From Comamonadaceae bacterium (GTDB lineage: Bacteria; Pseudomonadota; Gammaproteobacteria; Burkholderiales; Burkholderiaceae): a stretch of 8,668 bases of DNA. The notes under the pieces were generated by a model, which was not told the DNA's origin, did not search any database, and saw only the letters and a program-made list of their open reading frames with translations. Shown piece by piece: positions 1 through 6,472 of this stretch. The position numbers and the translations under genes were made by a program. The stretch spans positions 1 to 8,668 of the forward strand of contig CANNNB010000092.1 of NCBI GenBank assembly GCA_947505995.1, in the 5' to 3' direction. How positions within the stretch are numbered: position 1 is the stretch's first letter; the number at the start of each line of letters is the position of its first letter.

Positions 1-157
1 GCATGGCTTTATTTTGTACCCAGGCAAGCTCACTGAAATTGAAACATTCCGTGTGGGCTGCATTGGTGCCATTGGCCCCATCGAAATGCAACAAGCTGTG
101 CATGCTGTTGCTTTGGCATTAAAAGAATTGGGCATTGCCAGCGGCGCACCCGCTTAA
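1..157 (+). CDS. phnW: 2-aminoethylphosphonate--pyruvate transaminase-like protein, C-terminal end (partial)
   Basis: Only the last 51 codons are present, read in the frame that begins at base 2 and ends with TAA at 155-157. The peptide starts [11 protein letters not shown] and continues with TFRVGCIG, then an amphipathic tail containing EMQQAVHAV. The YPGKLT...TFR-GCIG pattern is the C-terminal small-domain signature I associate with PhnW-type, PLP-dependent fold-type I aminotransferases, which convert 2-aminoethylphosphonate and pyruvate to phosphonoacetaldehyde and alanine in the cytoplasm. The catalytic lysine lies upstream of the window, so activity cannot be judged. The gene is 44 bp upstream of the glutamine synthetase-like gene on the same strand, so it is probably in the same operon. 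A related aminotransferase of the alanine-glyoxylate group is the main alternative. Confidence 0.72.
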   Translation, partial: HGFILYPGKLTEIETFRVGCIGAIGPIEMQQAVHAVALALKELGIASGAPA

Positions 158-189
158 GTGTTGTCAGTGAAATGAAATTCTAAATTTGC

Positions 190-195
190 AAAGGA
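190..195 (+). promoter_or_regulatory. Ribosome binding site of the glutamine synthetase-like gene
   Basis: AAAGGA lies six bases upstream of the ATG at 202. It is the clearest Shine-Dalgarno sequence in the window and supports 202 as the start. The 44-bp gap to the preceding stop contains no convincing sigma-70 promoter. Confidence 0.7.
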
Positions 196-201
196 CTGAT
201 C

Positions 202-1575
202 ATGGCCACCTCCAAAGTACACCCTGCGCTTAAATCAGTTGAAAAAAGCGGAGCCCAAAAAGTCAAAGTGGCCGTGAGCGACATCGACGGCATTTTGCGT
301 GGCAAATACCTGCACATCGACAAATTCAAAAGCGCGGCAGAGCCTTACCCAGCAGGCGGTTTCGGTTTTTGCGACGTGGTGTTTGGCTGGGACTCCTCCG
401 ATCAGTGCTATGACAATACCTCCGTCACAGGATGGCAGCATGGCTTTCCAGATGCCTTGGCTCGCTTAGATCTGGACACAGCTCGCAATGTGCCTTGGGA
501 CAATAACGTTCCATTCTTTATAGGTGAATTCATTAACAGCGATGGCACACCCCATCCACTTTGCCCACGTCAAACTTTGAAGAAAGTAATCAAGCGTGCC
601 GCCAAAATGGGCGTCAACCCCATGTGCGGCATGGAGTTTGAGTGGTTCAACTTTTTAGAGAACTCTCATTCCTGGGAAAGTAAAAAAGGCGTGGGGCCCA
701 CACCGCTCACACCTGGCATGTTTGGTTATTCATTGCTACGCATGAACCAAAATCGCGAATTCTTCAACGCCATTCAAGACGAGATGCTGCAATTTGGCGT
801 ACCCATTGAAGGCTTGCACACAGAAACGGGGCCTGGTGTTTACGAAGCCGCCATTGCCTTTAGCGATGCACTGACACAAGCCGATCGCGCCATTTTGTTT
901 AAAACAGGCACCAAAGAAATTGGTGCGCGTTTTGGCATCATGCCCAGCTTCATGGCCAAATGGAATGCCGCTTATCCGGGGTGCAGTGGCCACATCCACC
1001 AAAGCATGAGCGACGGCAAAAAGAATTTGTTTGCCGATGCCAAAGGACGTCACGGCATGAGCAAAATGTTTGAAAGCTATTTGGCAGGCCAAGTGGCCCA
1101 CTTGATGGAATTTGCGCCCATGTTCTGGCCCACCATCAACAGTTACAAGCGATTGGTCGATGGCTTCTGGGCCCCTGTCAAACCCACTTGGGGTGTCGAC
1201 AATCGCACCGCCAGTTTCCGTGTCATTGCGGGCTCACCGAAATCAACCCGACTCGAAACTCGCTGCCCAGGCGCAGACGTCAACCCCTACTTGGCCATGG
1301 CCGCCGTCATAGCTGCAGGATTAGATGGCGTGGAAAAAGGCATGAAGCTTACAGCTCCCGCCATTCACGGCACCAATGGCGGCGCTGAAAACATGCCTCG
1401 TGCACCGCGCACCCTGATTGAAACCACGCGCAATTTTCAACAATCCAAGGTGGCGCGCGATTGGTTAGGCGATACATTTGTAGATCACTTTGCAGCCACC
1501 CGCGAGTGGGAGTGGCGCCAATGGCTGGATGGGGTGACCGATTGGGAACTCAAACGCTATTTTGAAATTATTTAA
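202..1575 (+). CDS. Glutamine synthetase-family gamma-glutamyl-amine ligase (probable gamma-glutamyl-amino-alcohol synthetase)
   Basis: This 457-aa protein has the full glutamine synthetase fold: an N-terminal beta-grasp domain (about 20-115, with FGWDSSD at 61-67) and a catalytic domain (about 120-457). Active-site motifs are intact: GMEFEWF (143-149, metal-binding Glu145/Glu147), ETGPGVYEA (208-216, Glu208/Glu215), SGHIHQS (262-268, His264/His266), NSYKRL (313-318), DNRTASFR (333-340) and RLETRCPGADVNPYL (350-364). It lacks the NLYDLP adenylylation loop of housekeeping GlnA. It is near PuuA in length (472 aa), so it most likely makes a gamma-glutamyl amide from glutamate, ATP and a small amine rather than ammonia. 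The next genes encode alcohol and aldehyde dehydrogenases and a gamma-glutamyl hydrolase, so the amine is probably an amino alcohol such as ethanolamine; that is inference. The start is supported by AAAGGA. Alternatives are gamma-glutamylpolyamine or gamma-glutamylmethylamide synthetase. Confidence 0.88.
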   Translation: MATSKVHPALKSVEKSGAQKVKVAVSDIDGILRGKYLHIDKFKSAAEPYPAGGFGFCDVVFGWDSSDQCYDNTSVTGWQHGFPDALARLDLDTARNVPWDNNVPFFIGEFINSDGTPHPLCPRQTLKKVIKRAAKMGVNPMCGMEFEWFNFLENSHSWESKKGVGPTPLTPGMFGYSLLRMNQNREFFNAIQDEMLQFGVPIEGLHTETGPGVYEAAIAFSDALTQADRAILFKTGTKEIGARFGIMPSFMAKWNAAYPGCSGHIHQSMSDGKKNLFADAKGRHGMSKMFESYLAGQVAHLMEFAPMFWPTINSYKRLVDGFWAPVKPTWGVDNRTASFRVIAGSPKSTRLETRCPGADVNPYLAMAAVIAAGLDGVEKGMKLTAPAIHGTNGGAENMPRAPRTLIETTRNFQQSKVARDWLGDTFVDHFAATREWEWRQWLDGVTDWELKRYFEII

Positions 1576-1606
1576 TTAAAGCCTTCAGATCAAACTGGAC
1601 ATTCTC

Positions 1607-2740
1607 ATGAGCATTGAAAAATTTTCATTTCCAACACCCATTCACTTTGGTGTGGGTGCCCGCAAGTTGGTCGGCCCTCATTTAAAAAATTTAGGCTTTA
1701 AACGCCCCCTCATCGTCACCGACAAAGCCATGGCAGAATTGCCGCTCATGGCCGAATTCATCGGCCATTTGCCCGGCTTGGAAGTGTCTGTTTATGCCGG
1801 CGTGCATGGCAACCCCACCGCCTCACAAGTCACGGCGGGTGGCGCAGCGTTCAAATTACACAATGCCGATTGTGTCATTGGCTTAGGCGGTGGCGCTTCG
1901 CTTGACGTTGCCAAAGTGGTAGGTTTGTCTGCCACCCACGACGGCCCCATCTTGGAATATGCATGGGACCACCCCAAGGTACGCAGCATCACCCGAATCT
2001 TGCCCTATTTTGTGGCATTGCCCACCACCTCGGGCACTGGTTCTGAAGTGGGCCGCTCTAGCGTGGTGAGTGAAGACGATACGCATCAGAAGCGCGTTAT
2101 CTTCCATCCTAAGTTATTGGCGCAAACAGTATTTGCCGATCCTGAGCTCACAGTGGGCTTGCCGGGCAAGATCACCGCTGCCACTGGCATGGATGCACTG
2201 ACACACAACATCGAAAGTTATTTGTCGCCCGCCTACCATCCCTTGTGCGATGGTATTGCCTTGGAAGGCACTCGCATTGGCGCTGCTGCACTTCACACGG
2301 CTGTGCACGATCCTAGCAACCTCCAAGCCCGCAGCGACATGATGATGTCGTCCATGATGGGGGCCATTGCATTCCAAAAAGATTTGGGTGCGGTGCATTC
2401 ATGTGCTCACGCATTGGGCGCCGTGGTCGACATGCACCACGGCCTAGCCAATGCACTCATGATCGATGTGGTCATGGCCTGGAACTCCGAAGTTGTGCCC
2501 GAAAAATTCAACGAATTGGCACATGTCTGCAAGGTTCAAGGTGGCGGTAACGCTTTCGTTGCATGGCTCAAAGAATTGAAAACTTCGATAGGCATTACCG
2601 GCACTTTGTCTTCTCATGGTGTCAAAGCAGAACACTTAGCGCGCTTGGTTGAAATTGCCACTGCCGACATTTGCCATCAAACCAATCCACGTCCTTGTAC
2701 ATCAGCCGATTTTGAAAAGCTGTTCAGGGCTGCGATGTAA
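1607..2740 (+). CDS. Iron-containing alcohol dehydrogenase (group III)
   Basis: The 377-aa protein matches the usual length of the FucO/AdhB family of cytoplasmic NAD(P)-dependent iron alcohol dehydrogenases. Visible motifs are GNPT (68-71), the dinucleotide-binding GGGASLDVAK (94-103), PTTSGTGSE (139-147) and the metal ligands Asp196 and His200 (GMDALTH), His264 and His278 (HHGLANA). These fall within one residue of the FucO ligands. Asp39 (VTDK) occupies the position that favours NAD over NADP in FucO. The gene starts 31 bp after the glutamine synthetase-like stop, with a weak TGGA at 1596-1599. In this context it may oxidise a gamma-glutamyl-amino-alcohol to the aldehyde. The competing idea is a phosphonoacetaldehyde reductase of the FomC/PhpC kind, because a PhnW-like gene is close by. 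Family is certain; substrate is not. Confidence 0.92.
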   Translation: MSIEKFSFPTPIHFGVGARKLVGPHLKNLGFKRPLIVTDKAMAELPLMAEFIGHLPGLEVSVYAGVHGNPTASQVTAGGAAFKLHNADCVIGLGGGASLDVAKVVGLSATHDGPILEYAWDHPKVRSITRILPYFVALPTTSGTGSEVGRSSVVSEDDTHQKRVIFHPKLLAQTVFADPELTVGLPGKITAATGMDALTHNIESYLSPAYHPLCDGIALEGTRIGAAALHTAVHDPSNLQARSDMMMSSMMGAIAFQKDLGAVHSCAHALGAVVDMHHGLANALMIDVVMAWNSEVVPEKFNELAHVCKVQGGGNAFVAWLKELKTSIGITGTLSSHGVKAEHLARLVEIATADICHQTNPRPCTSADFEKLFRAAM

Positions 2741-2743
2741 TTC

Positions 2744-2747
2744 AGGA
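2744..2747 (+). promoter_or_regulatory. Ribosome binding site that decides the hydrolase start
   Basis: AGGA lies nine bases upstream of the ATG at 2757 but directly abuts the ATG at 2748. The spacing favours 2757 as the true start of the gamma-glutamyl hydrolase gene. Confidence 0.5.
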
Positions 2748-2756
2748 ATGAGTTTT

Positions 2757-3542
2757 ATGTCATCTAATTCCAAACGTCTCAAAATTGGCATCTCAGCATG
2801 CTTTTTTCATCCAGACAATGAGCGCGTTATTTTTAAGGGTAAGACGCTTCAATACATAGAGCAGTCGGTGGCGCATTGGGTCATGTCACAAGGCGATTTG
2901 GCGGTCATGATTCCGTCACCAGAAGGTGTCACCCAAGTGGGCGATGCGCAAATCGCTGACTACGCCCAATGGCTAGATGCTGTGGTGCTGATGGGCGGCA
3001 GCGATGTGTGGCCCGGCAGCTATGGCGAAGAAGTGATAGACCCACGCTGGACTGGCGACCGTGTGCGCGATGAGTATGAAAAAAAACTTATTGAATCGTT
3101 TGTAGCGGCAGGCAAACCTGTGCTGGGCGTATGCAGGGGCATGCAAATGATCAATGTGGCATTTGGTGGCACGCTGTACCAAGACATTGCCACCCAAAAA
3201 CCCCATGCTTTGATGCACCGAGATGGGGTTCAATACGATCACAATATGCACGAAGTTCAATTTGATCCTTCTAGCAAATTGTCCCAATTGCTAGGTGGCA
3301 CCACGGTGGCCAAAGTCAACAGCATTCACCATCAAGGGGTGAAAGACCTCGCACCCAACTTTGTGGTGGAAGCCTACTGCCCCCACGACAATATTCCTGA
3401 AGCCATACGCTATCAAGGCGATGCCTATTTGGCGGCAGTGCAATGGCACCCCGAGTTTCACAAACCGGCCTTAGGTACCCTAGATGACAGCCCCATCCTG
3501 ACTGACTTCTTGAATGCAGTTCGTGCAAAGCTACAGGCTTAA
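2757..3542 (+). CDS. Gamma-glutamyl hydrolase, class I glutamine amidotransferase fold (peptidase C26, PuuD-like)
   Basis: With the start at 2757 the protein has 261 residues, close to PuuD (254). It shows the Cys-His-Glu triad of class I glutamine amidotransferase-like hydrolases: nucleophile Cys126 in LGVCRGMQMIN (123-133), and His231 and Glu233 in QWHPEF. VVLMGGSDVWPGSYG (76-90) is the oxyanion-side loop typical of peptidase C26, and HHQGVKDL (191-198) is also characteristic. The enzyme should cleave a gamma-glutamyl amide bond in the cytoplasm and release glutamate plus the oxidised amine product, for example glycine from gamma-glutamylglycine (inferred). It sits 16 bp after the alcohol dehydrogenase stop. 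The open frame extends upstream to a TTG at 2649, but that part overlaps the dehydrogenase gene and reads as non-homologous sequence. ATG 2748 is an alternative start. Confidence 0.88.
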   Translation: MSSNSKRLKIGISACFFHPDNERVIFKGKTLQYIEQSVAHWVMSQGDLAVMIPSPEGVTQVGDAQIADYAQWLDAVVLMGGSDVWPGSYGEEVIDPRWTGDRVRDEYEKKLIESFVAAGKPVLGVCRGMQMINVAFGGTLYQDIATQKPHALMHRDGVQYDHNMHEVQFDPSSKLSQLLGGTTVAKVNSIHHQGVKDLAPNFVVEAYCPHDNIPEAIRYQGDAYLAAVQWHPEFHKPALGTLDDSPILTDFLNAVRAKLQA

Positions 3543-3605
3543 ATCGCGAAGTATTTCTTTTTGATGGAACTTATCTTGATCTTCTCTTGATTTTTTTGGA
3601 CTCCC
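3543..3605 (+). other. 63-bp intra-operon spacer with TTGAT repeats and a T-tract
   Basis: This is the longest gap inside the plus-strand operon. It holds TTGAT three times (3561-3565, 3576-3580, 3587-3591). The last two are part of TCTTGAT repeats 11 bp apart, about one helical turn. A run of seven T follows, then a weak GGA (3598-3600) before the ATG at 3606. No hairpin or clear promoter is visible, so any regulatory role is speculative. Confidence 0.25.
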
Positions 3606-4991
3606 ATGAATTTGCTAGACGTCTACAACCCAGCCACAGAAGAACTCATAGCCCAATTGCACATTGATGATAGCGCCTCGGTGGCCATCAAGGCAAAGAA
3701 GGCTCGCCATGCACAAGCGGCATGGGCTGCAACCCCTCTAGCCCATCGCATGGCATGCATCCAAAAATTCCGTGCTTTGGTTCTGGCCCAACTGGATAGC
3801 TTGGCCAAAACCATGACCCAAGAAACTGGCAAGCCACTGGCACACTCTCGAAATGAGCTCAATGGCTTTTTAGGGCGCGTAGATTTTTTCTTGGCAGAAG
3901 CCGAAGGCATTCTTGAAACTGAAACGGTCTACAAGCAAGATGGCATGTGCGAGCAAATTCAGCAGATACCCCTTGGCTTGATTGGCAACATCTCTGCATG
4001 GAACTATCCGTGGTTTGTGGGTGGCAATGTGTTTGTGCCTGGTCTCCTCATGGGCAATGCTGTTCTTTACAAACCATCAGAATTTGCCGCCATGAGTGGT
4101 TTGGCCATGGCTCGTTTGCTGCACGAGGCTGGTATTCCAGAAGACGTCTTCGCTACCCTCATTGGCGCCGCCGACACTGGCAATGCATTGCTTGCACAAC
4201 AACTTGATGGCATGTTTTTCACAGGATCCTTGGCCACGGGTCAGCACATTGCCAACATCATGGGGCCGCGCATGACCAAGCTGCAATTGGAGTTGGGCGG
4301 CAAAGATCCCACCTACGTGTGCGCCGATGCCGACCCGGTAGCCGCAGCGCAATCTTTGGCAGACGGCGCCATGTACAACGCAGGCCAAAGCTGCTGCTCC
4401 GTCGAGCGCATTTATGTGCATGCCAGCATTCACGACACATTCGTTCAGGCTTTGGTCGATACCGTTCGCACTTTCAAGATAGGCGATCCTCTGGCTGCGG
4501 ACACCTACTTGGGACCGCTTACACGCGCACCTCAACTGAAAGTTCTGGAAGATCAGATTGCGGATGCCAAAGCCAAGGGCGCTCGTTGTTTGTTAGGTGG
4601 CCAACGCAGCAAAGGCCCCATGGGTGGCAAAGGCAATTGGTTTGAAGCCACTGTGTTTGACAACGTGAACCACAGCATGTCTCTCATGCGTGACGAAAGT
4701 TTTGGGCCCATCATTGGCATTCAAAAAGTGAGTGACGATGCAGAAGCCATTCGCCTCATGAACGACACCGCATATGGCCTGACTGCAGGCATTTACACGC
4801 CTAACGAACAACATGCTCGCGACGTACTTTCTCAAGTTCGCGCGGGTTCGGTGTACTGGAATTGCTGCGACCGTGTCAGCCCACGCTTACCTTGGAGTGG
4901 CTATGGTCAATCAGGCATCGGCCTCACTTTGTCGCGCGAAGGCATGGCCACTTTCACACGCCCCAAAGCTTGGCACTTGCGCAGCAACTGA
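3606..4991 (+). CDS. NAD(P)-dependent aldehyde dehydrogenase
   Basis: This 461-aa protein carries the complete ALDH superfamily active site: AWNYPW with Asn133 (131-136), the cofactor-contacting Lys156 in YKPSE, FTGS (205-208), the general base Glu229 in LELGGKDP, the catalytic cysteine Cys263 in GQSCCS and Glu364 in DESFGP. It is slightly shorter than the usual 475-500 residues and starts directly at the VYNPATEE segment. It most resembles the semialdehyde and aminoaldehyde dehydrogenase groups. In this operon it probably oxidises the aldehyde made by the iron alcohol dehydrogenase, for example gamma-glutamyl-aminoacetaldehyde to gamma-glutamylglycine. The substrate is inferred from neighbours only; succinate-semialdehyde or betaine-aldehyde dehydrogenase activity cannot be excluded. 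It ends in TGA at 4989-4991, one base before the next gene. Confidence 0.92.
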   Translation: MNLLDVYNPATEELIAQLHIDDSASVAIKAKKARHAQAAWAATPLAHRMACIQKFRALVLAQLDSLAKTMTQETGKPLAHSRNELNGFLGRVDFFLAEAEGILETETVYKQDGMCEQIQQIPLGLIGNISAWNYPWFVGGNVFVPGLLMGNAVLYKPSEFAAMSGLAMARLLHEAGIPEDVFATLIGAADTGNALLAQQLDGMFFTGSLATGQHIANIMGPRMTKLQLELGGKDPTYVCADADPVAAAQSLADGAMYNAGQSCCSVERIYVHASIHDTFVQALVDTVRTFKIGDPLAADTYLGPLTRAPQLKVLEDQIADAKAKGARCLLGGQRSKGPMGGKGNWFEATVFDNVNHSMSLMRDESFGPIIGIQKVSDDAEAIRLMNDTAYGLTAGIYTPNEQHARDVLSQVRAGSVYWNCCDRVSPRLPWSGYGQSGIGLTLSREGMATFTRPKAWHLRSN

Positions 4992-4992
4992 C

Positions 4993-5652
4993 ATGCGCCT
5001 GGCCCTTTTTGACTTAGACCACACCCTGCTCGATGGCGACAGCGATCAGCTTTGGTGTGATTTTCTGATCGACAAAGGCATGCTCGACAAGGTCATCTTT
5101 TCTGCCCAAAACGAAGCCATGACGCGCGACTACAAAACGGGCACAGTCAATGTACAGGCATTTTCTGAGTTTTACATTGGCACCTTGACGCTCAAATCGC
5201 CTGTTGAATGGGAAGATCTTCGTCAAGAGTTTTTAAGCGTATGGGTGGCACCGCGCTTGTGCGCAGGTGGCAAATCACGTATCAAAGCCCATCAAGCCAA
5301 GGGCGATCGTGTGGTCATGACCACCGCCACCAACCGCTTCATAGCAGAATTGACGGCCAAACACTTAGGTCTGCAAGACCTCATTGCCACAGAACCCGAA
5401 ATTCAAAATGGTTTGTTCACAGGCAAAACGGCAAGTGTGCTGAACATGCGCGAAGGCAAAGTCACTCGGCTTAAGATGTGGTGCAAGGATCAGAGTTTGG
5501 ACTGGTCTCAACTTGAAACGTGGGGCTATAGCGATTCCATCAACGACTTGCCGCTTCTAGAAGCCGTTACACACGCCACTGTGACACAAGGTGATGTGAA
5601 ATTGAAGGCCGAAGCTGTCAAAAGGGGCTGGCCCCAAATTGAGTGGTTTTAA
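4993..5652 (+). CDS. HAD superfamily subfamily IB hydrolase (small-molecule phosphatase)
   Basis: A start at ATG 4993 gives 219 residues opening with the HAD motif I, LFDLDHT (nucleophile Asp7, acid/base Asp9). A helical cap follows (about 15-90), then motif II VMTTATN (108-114), motif III Lys156 and motif IV GYSDSINDLPLLE (178-190, Asp181 and Asp185). The C-terminal RGWPQIEWF is typical of SerB-like IB proteins. It should be a cytoplasmic Mg-dependent phosphatase. The family includes phosphoserine phosphatases, PgpC-like lipid phosphatases and histidinol-phosphate phosphatases, and I cannot choose among these. The ATG lies one base after the aldehyde dehydrogenase TGA, so translation is probably coupled. 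The frame is open back to 4813, but motif I begins at residue 5 from ATG 4993 and the upstream part overlaps the dehydrogenase, so the longer start is rejected. Confidence 0.85.
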   Translation: MRLALFDLDHTLLDGDSDQLWCDFLIDKGMLDKVIFSAQNEAMTRDYKTGTVNVQAFSEFYIGTLTLKSPVEWEDLRQEFLSVWVAPRLCAGGKSRIKAHQAKGDRVVMTTATNRFIAELTAKHLGLQDLIATEPEIQNGLFTGKTASVLNMREGKVTRLKMWCKDQSLDWSQLETWGYSDSINDLPLLEAVTHATVTQGDVKLKAEAVKRGWPQIEWF

Positions 5653-5672
5653 TTGAGAAGTTTTTAATTTGT

Positions 5673-5711
5673 AGCCCACACAGGATTGAAATGACAAGCA
5701 CTGTGTTGGTT
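5673..5711. repeat. Imperfect inverted repeat in the convergent intergenic gap
   Basis: Arms CCCACACAG (5675-5683) and CTGTGTTGG (5701-5709) pair at eight of nine positions, with two further outer pairs (one a G-U wobble), around a 17-base loop. It lies in the 79-bp gap between the convergent HAD and TSUP genes, where a shared terminator would be expected. The long loop and the lack of a T-tract after the stem on either strand make it a poor intrinsic terminator. It may be incidental. Confidence 0.25.
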
Positions 5712-5731
5712 GAAAAAGTTAAATCGCTTAT

Positions 5732-6472
5732 TTAAAGCACAAAGCCTCGCAAGGATCTAGCGCACAACACAAGGCCACTGAGACATAAAAAACTGTAAAT
5801 AAAGGGCTTGAGAAATGCTGCTTGAATTCGGAGTGCCAATTGGTGCCCCAACCAAACACCAGCAATGGCAAAAGGCAGGAGCAGCATCAAGCAGTTCCAA
5901 AGTTCTAAATCGTTCAAGCCACCGGCTAAACCCACCATACACAGTGCAATCGACGACAGGCCAATGATTGTCATGGGCATGGTTGCCCTGATTGAAAACG
6001 GATCGGCCAAGCGCTGCGCAAGCCACGACATGACAACCGGCCCGGCTGTGCCAAACATGGTTTCAACAATCCCCATCACAAAACCCGCCAAGTGACGCAT
6101 CGATGGCCTGAGCTGAACTGCCACTGGCGCATCTTTGAGGCCTCGCCAGCCAATGTAGATGACATAGAGCCCTAGGCAAAGTAGCAAGCCATCACCCTGG
6201 GTAACACGAATGAGCACAATGCCAGCCAGCGCGCCCAAAATCACAGAGGGTATCAAGGGCGGTAACTCTCTCCACTTGACTTGTCGAAAATTCAACCCAG
6301 TGTGCAAGATGGCAGCAGGCACATCAATCAGTAACACCAAGGGCACTACCCTAGCGAGCGGCCAATCCCAAGCCAACAAGGGAACAATGATCAAGGCAGA
6401 GCCAAATCCTGCAACTCCCAAAACAAAATAGCCCACAAACACGACTGCGAACTGATAAAGGTTAGCTTCCAT
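5732..6472 (-). CDS. Sulfite exporter TauE/SafE (TSUP) family membrane protein
   Basis: This 246-aa, strongly hydrophobic protein has about eight predicted membrane segments (roughly 5-33, 41-60, 72-90, 94-109, 127-150, 163-186, 190-211 and 222-240). It has the duplicated TSUP layout, with a glycine-rich entry motif in each half: GVAGFGSALIIVPLL (19-33) and VETMFGTAGPVV (136-147). Family members move small sulfur-containing or organic anions (sulfite, sulfoacetate, thiosulfate and others) across the inner membrane. Nothing here identifies the substrate. Its ATG at 6472-6470 directly follows the TAG of the Nudix gene (TAGATG), so it is probably translationally coupled and co-transcribed with polA and the Nudix gene. 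It converges with the HAD gene. Confidence 0.88.
   Translation of the reverse strand: MEANLYQFAVVFVGYFVLGVAGFGSALIIVPLLAWDWPLARVVPLVLLIDVPAAILHTGLNFRQVKWRELPPLIPSVILGALAGIVLIRVTQGDGLLLCLGLYVIYIGWRGLKDAPVAVQLRPSMRHLAGFVMGIVETMFGTAGPVVMSWLAQRLADPFSIRATMPMTIIGLSSIALCMVGLAGGLNDLELWNCLMLLLPFAIAGVWLGHQLALRIQAAFLKPFIYSFLCLSGLVLCARSLRGFVL

Noticed and set aside
161..186. Sigma-70-like promoter TTGTCA / TAAATT before the glutamine synthetase-like gene
   Set aside because: The spacer is only 14 bp and both boxes are imperfect, so it is unlikely to work; operon read-through is the simpler reading.
736..1101. 121-aa open frame on the minus strand inside the glutamine synthetase-like gene
   Set aside because: It is antisense to the active-site motifs and its composition is that expected from a reverse-strand shadow.
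202..1575. Housekeeping glutamine synthetase GlnA
   Set aside because: The adenylylation loop NLYDLP is absent and the gene is followed by dehydrogenases and a gamma-glutamyl hydrolase rather than ntrB/ntrC or glnB; the length and motifs fit the gamma-glutamyl-amine ligase group.
2649..2756. Longer N-terminus for the gamma-glutamyl hydrolase starting at TTG 2649 or ATG 2748
   Set aside because: The extension overlaps the alcohol dehydrogenase and has no family-like sequence; ATG 2748 directly abuts the AGGA and is too close to be used well.
4077..4535. 152-aa open frame on the minus strand inside the aldehyde dehydrogenase gene
   Set aside because: Cys/His-rich shadow of an intact catalytic gene with no recognisable domain.
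202..4991. Standard putrescine (Puu) operon
   Set aside because: No PuuB-type flavin amine oxidase is present; an iron alcohol dehydrogenase stands in its place. An upstream gene outside the window could still change this view.
4813..4992. Longer N-terminus for the HAD protein starting at ATG 4813
   Set aside because: It lies wholly inside the aldehyde dehydrogenase gene, and HAD motif I needs to be near the N-terminus, as it is from ATG 4993.
5719..5735. AT-only hairpin TTAAAT / ATTTAA at the end of the TSUP gene
   Set aside because: Six A-T pairs overlapping the TSUP stop are too weak for a terminator and could arise by chance.
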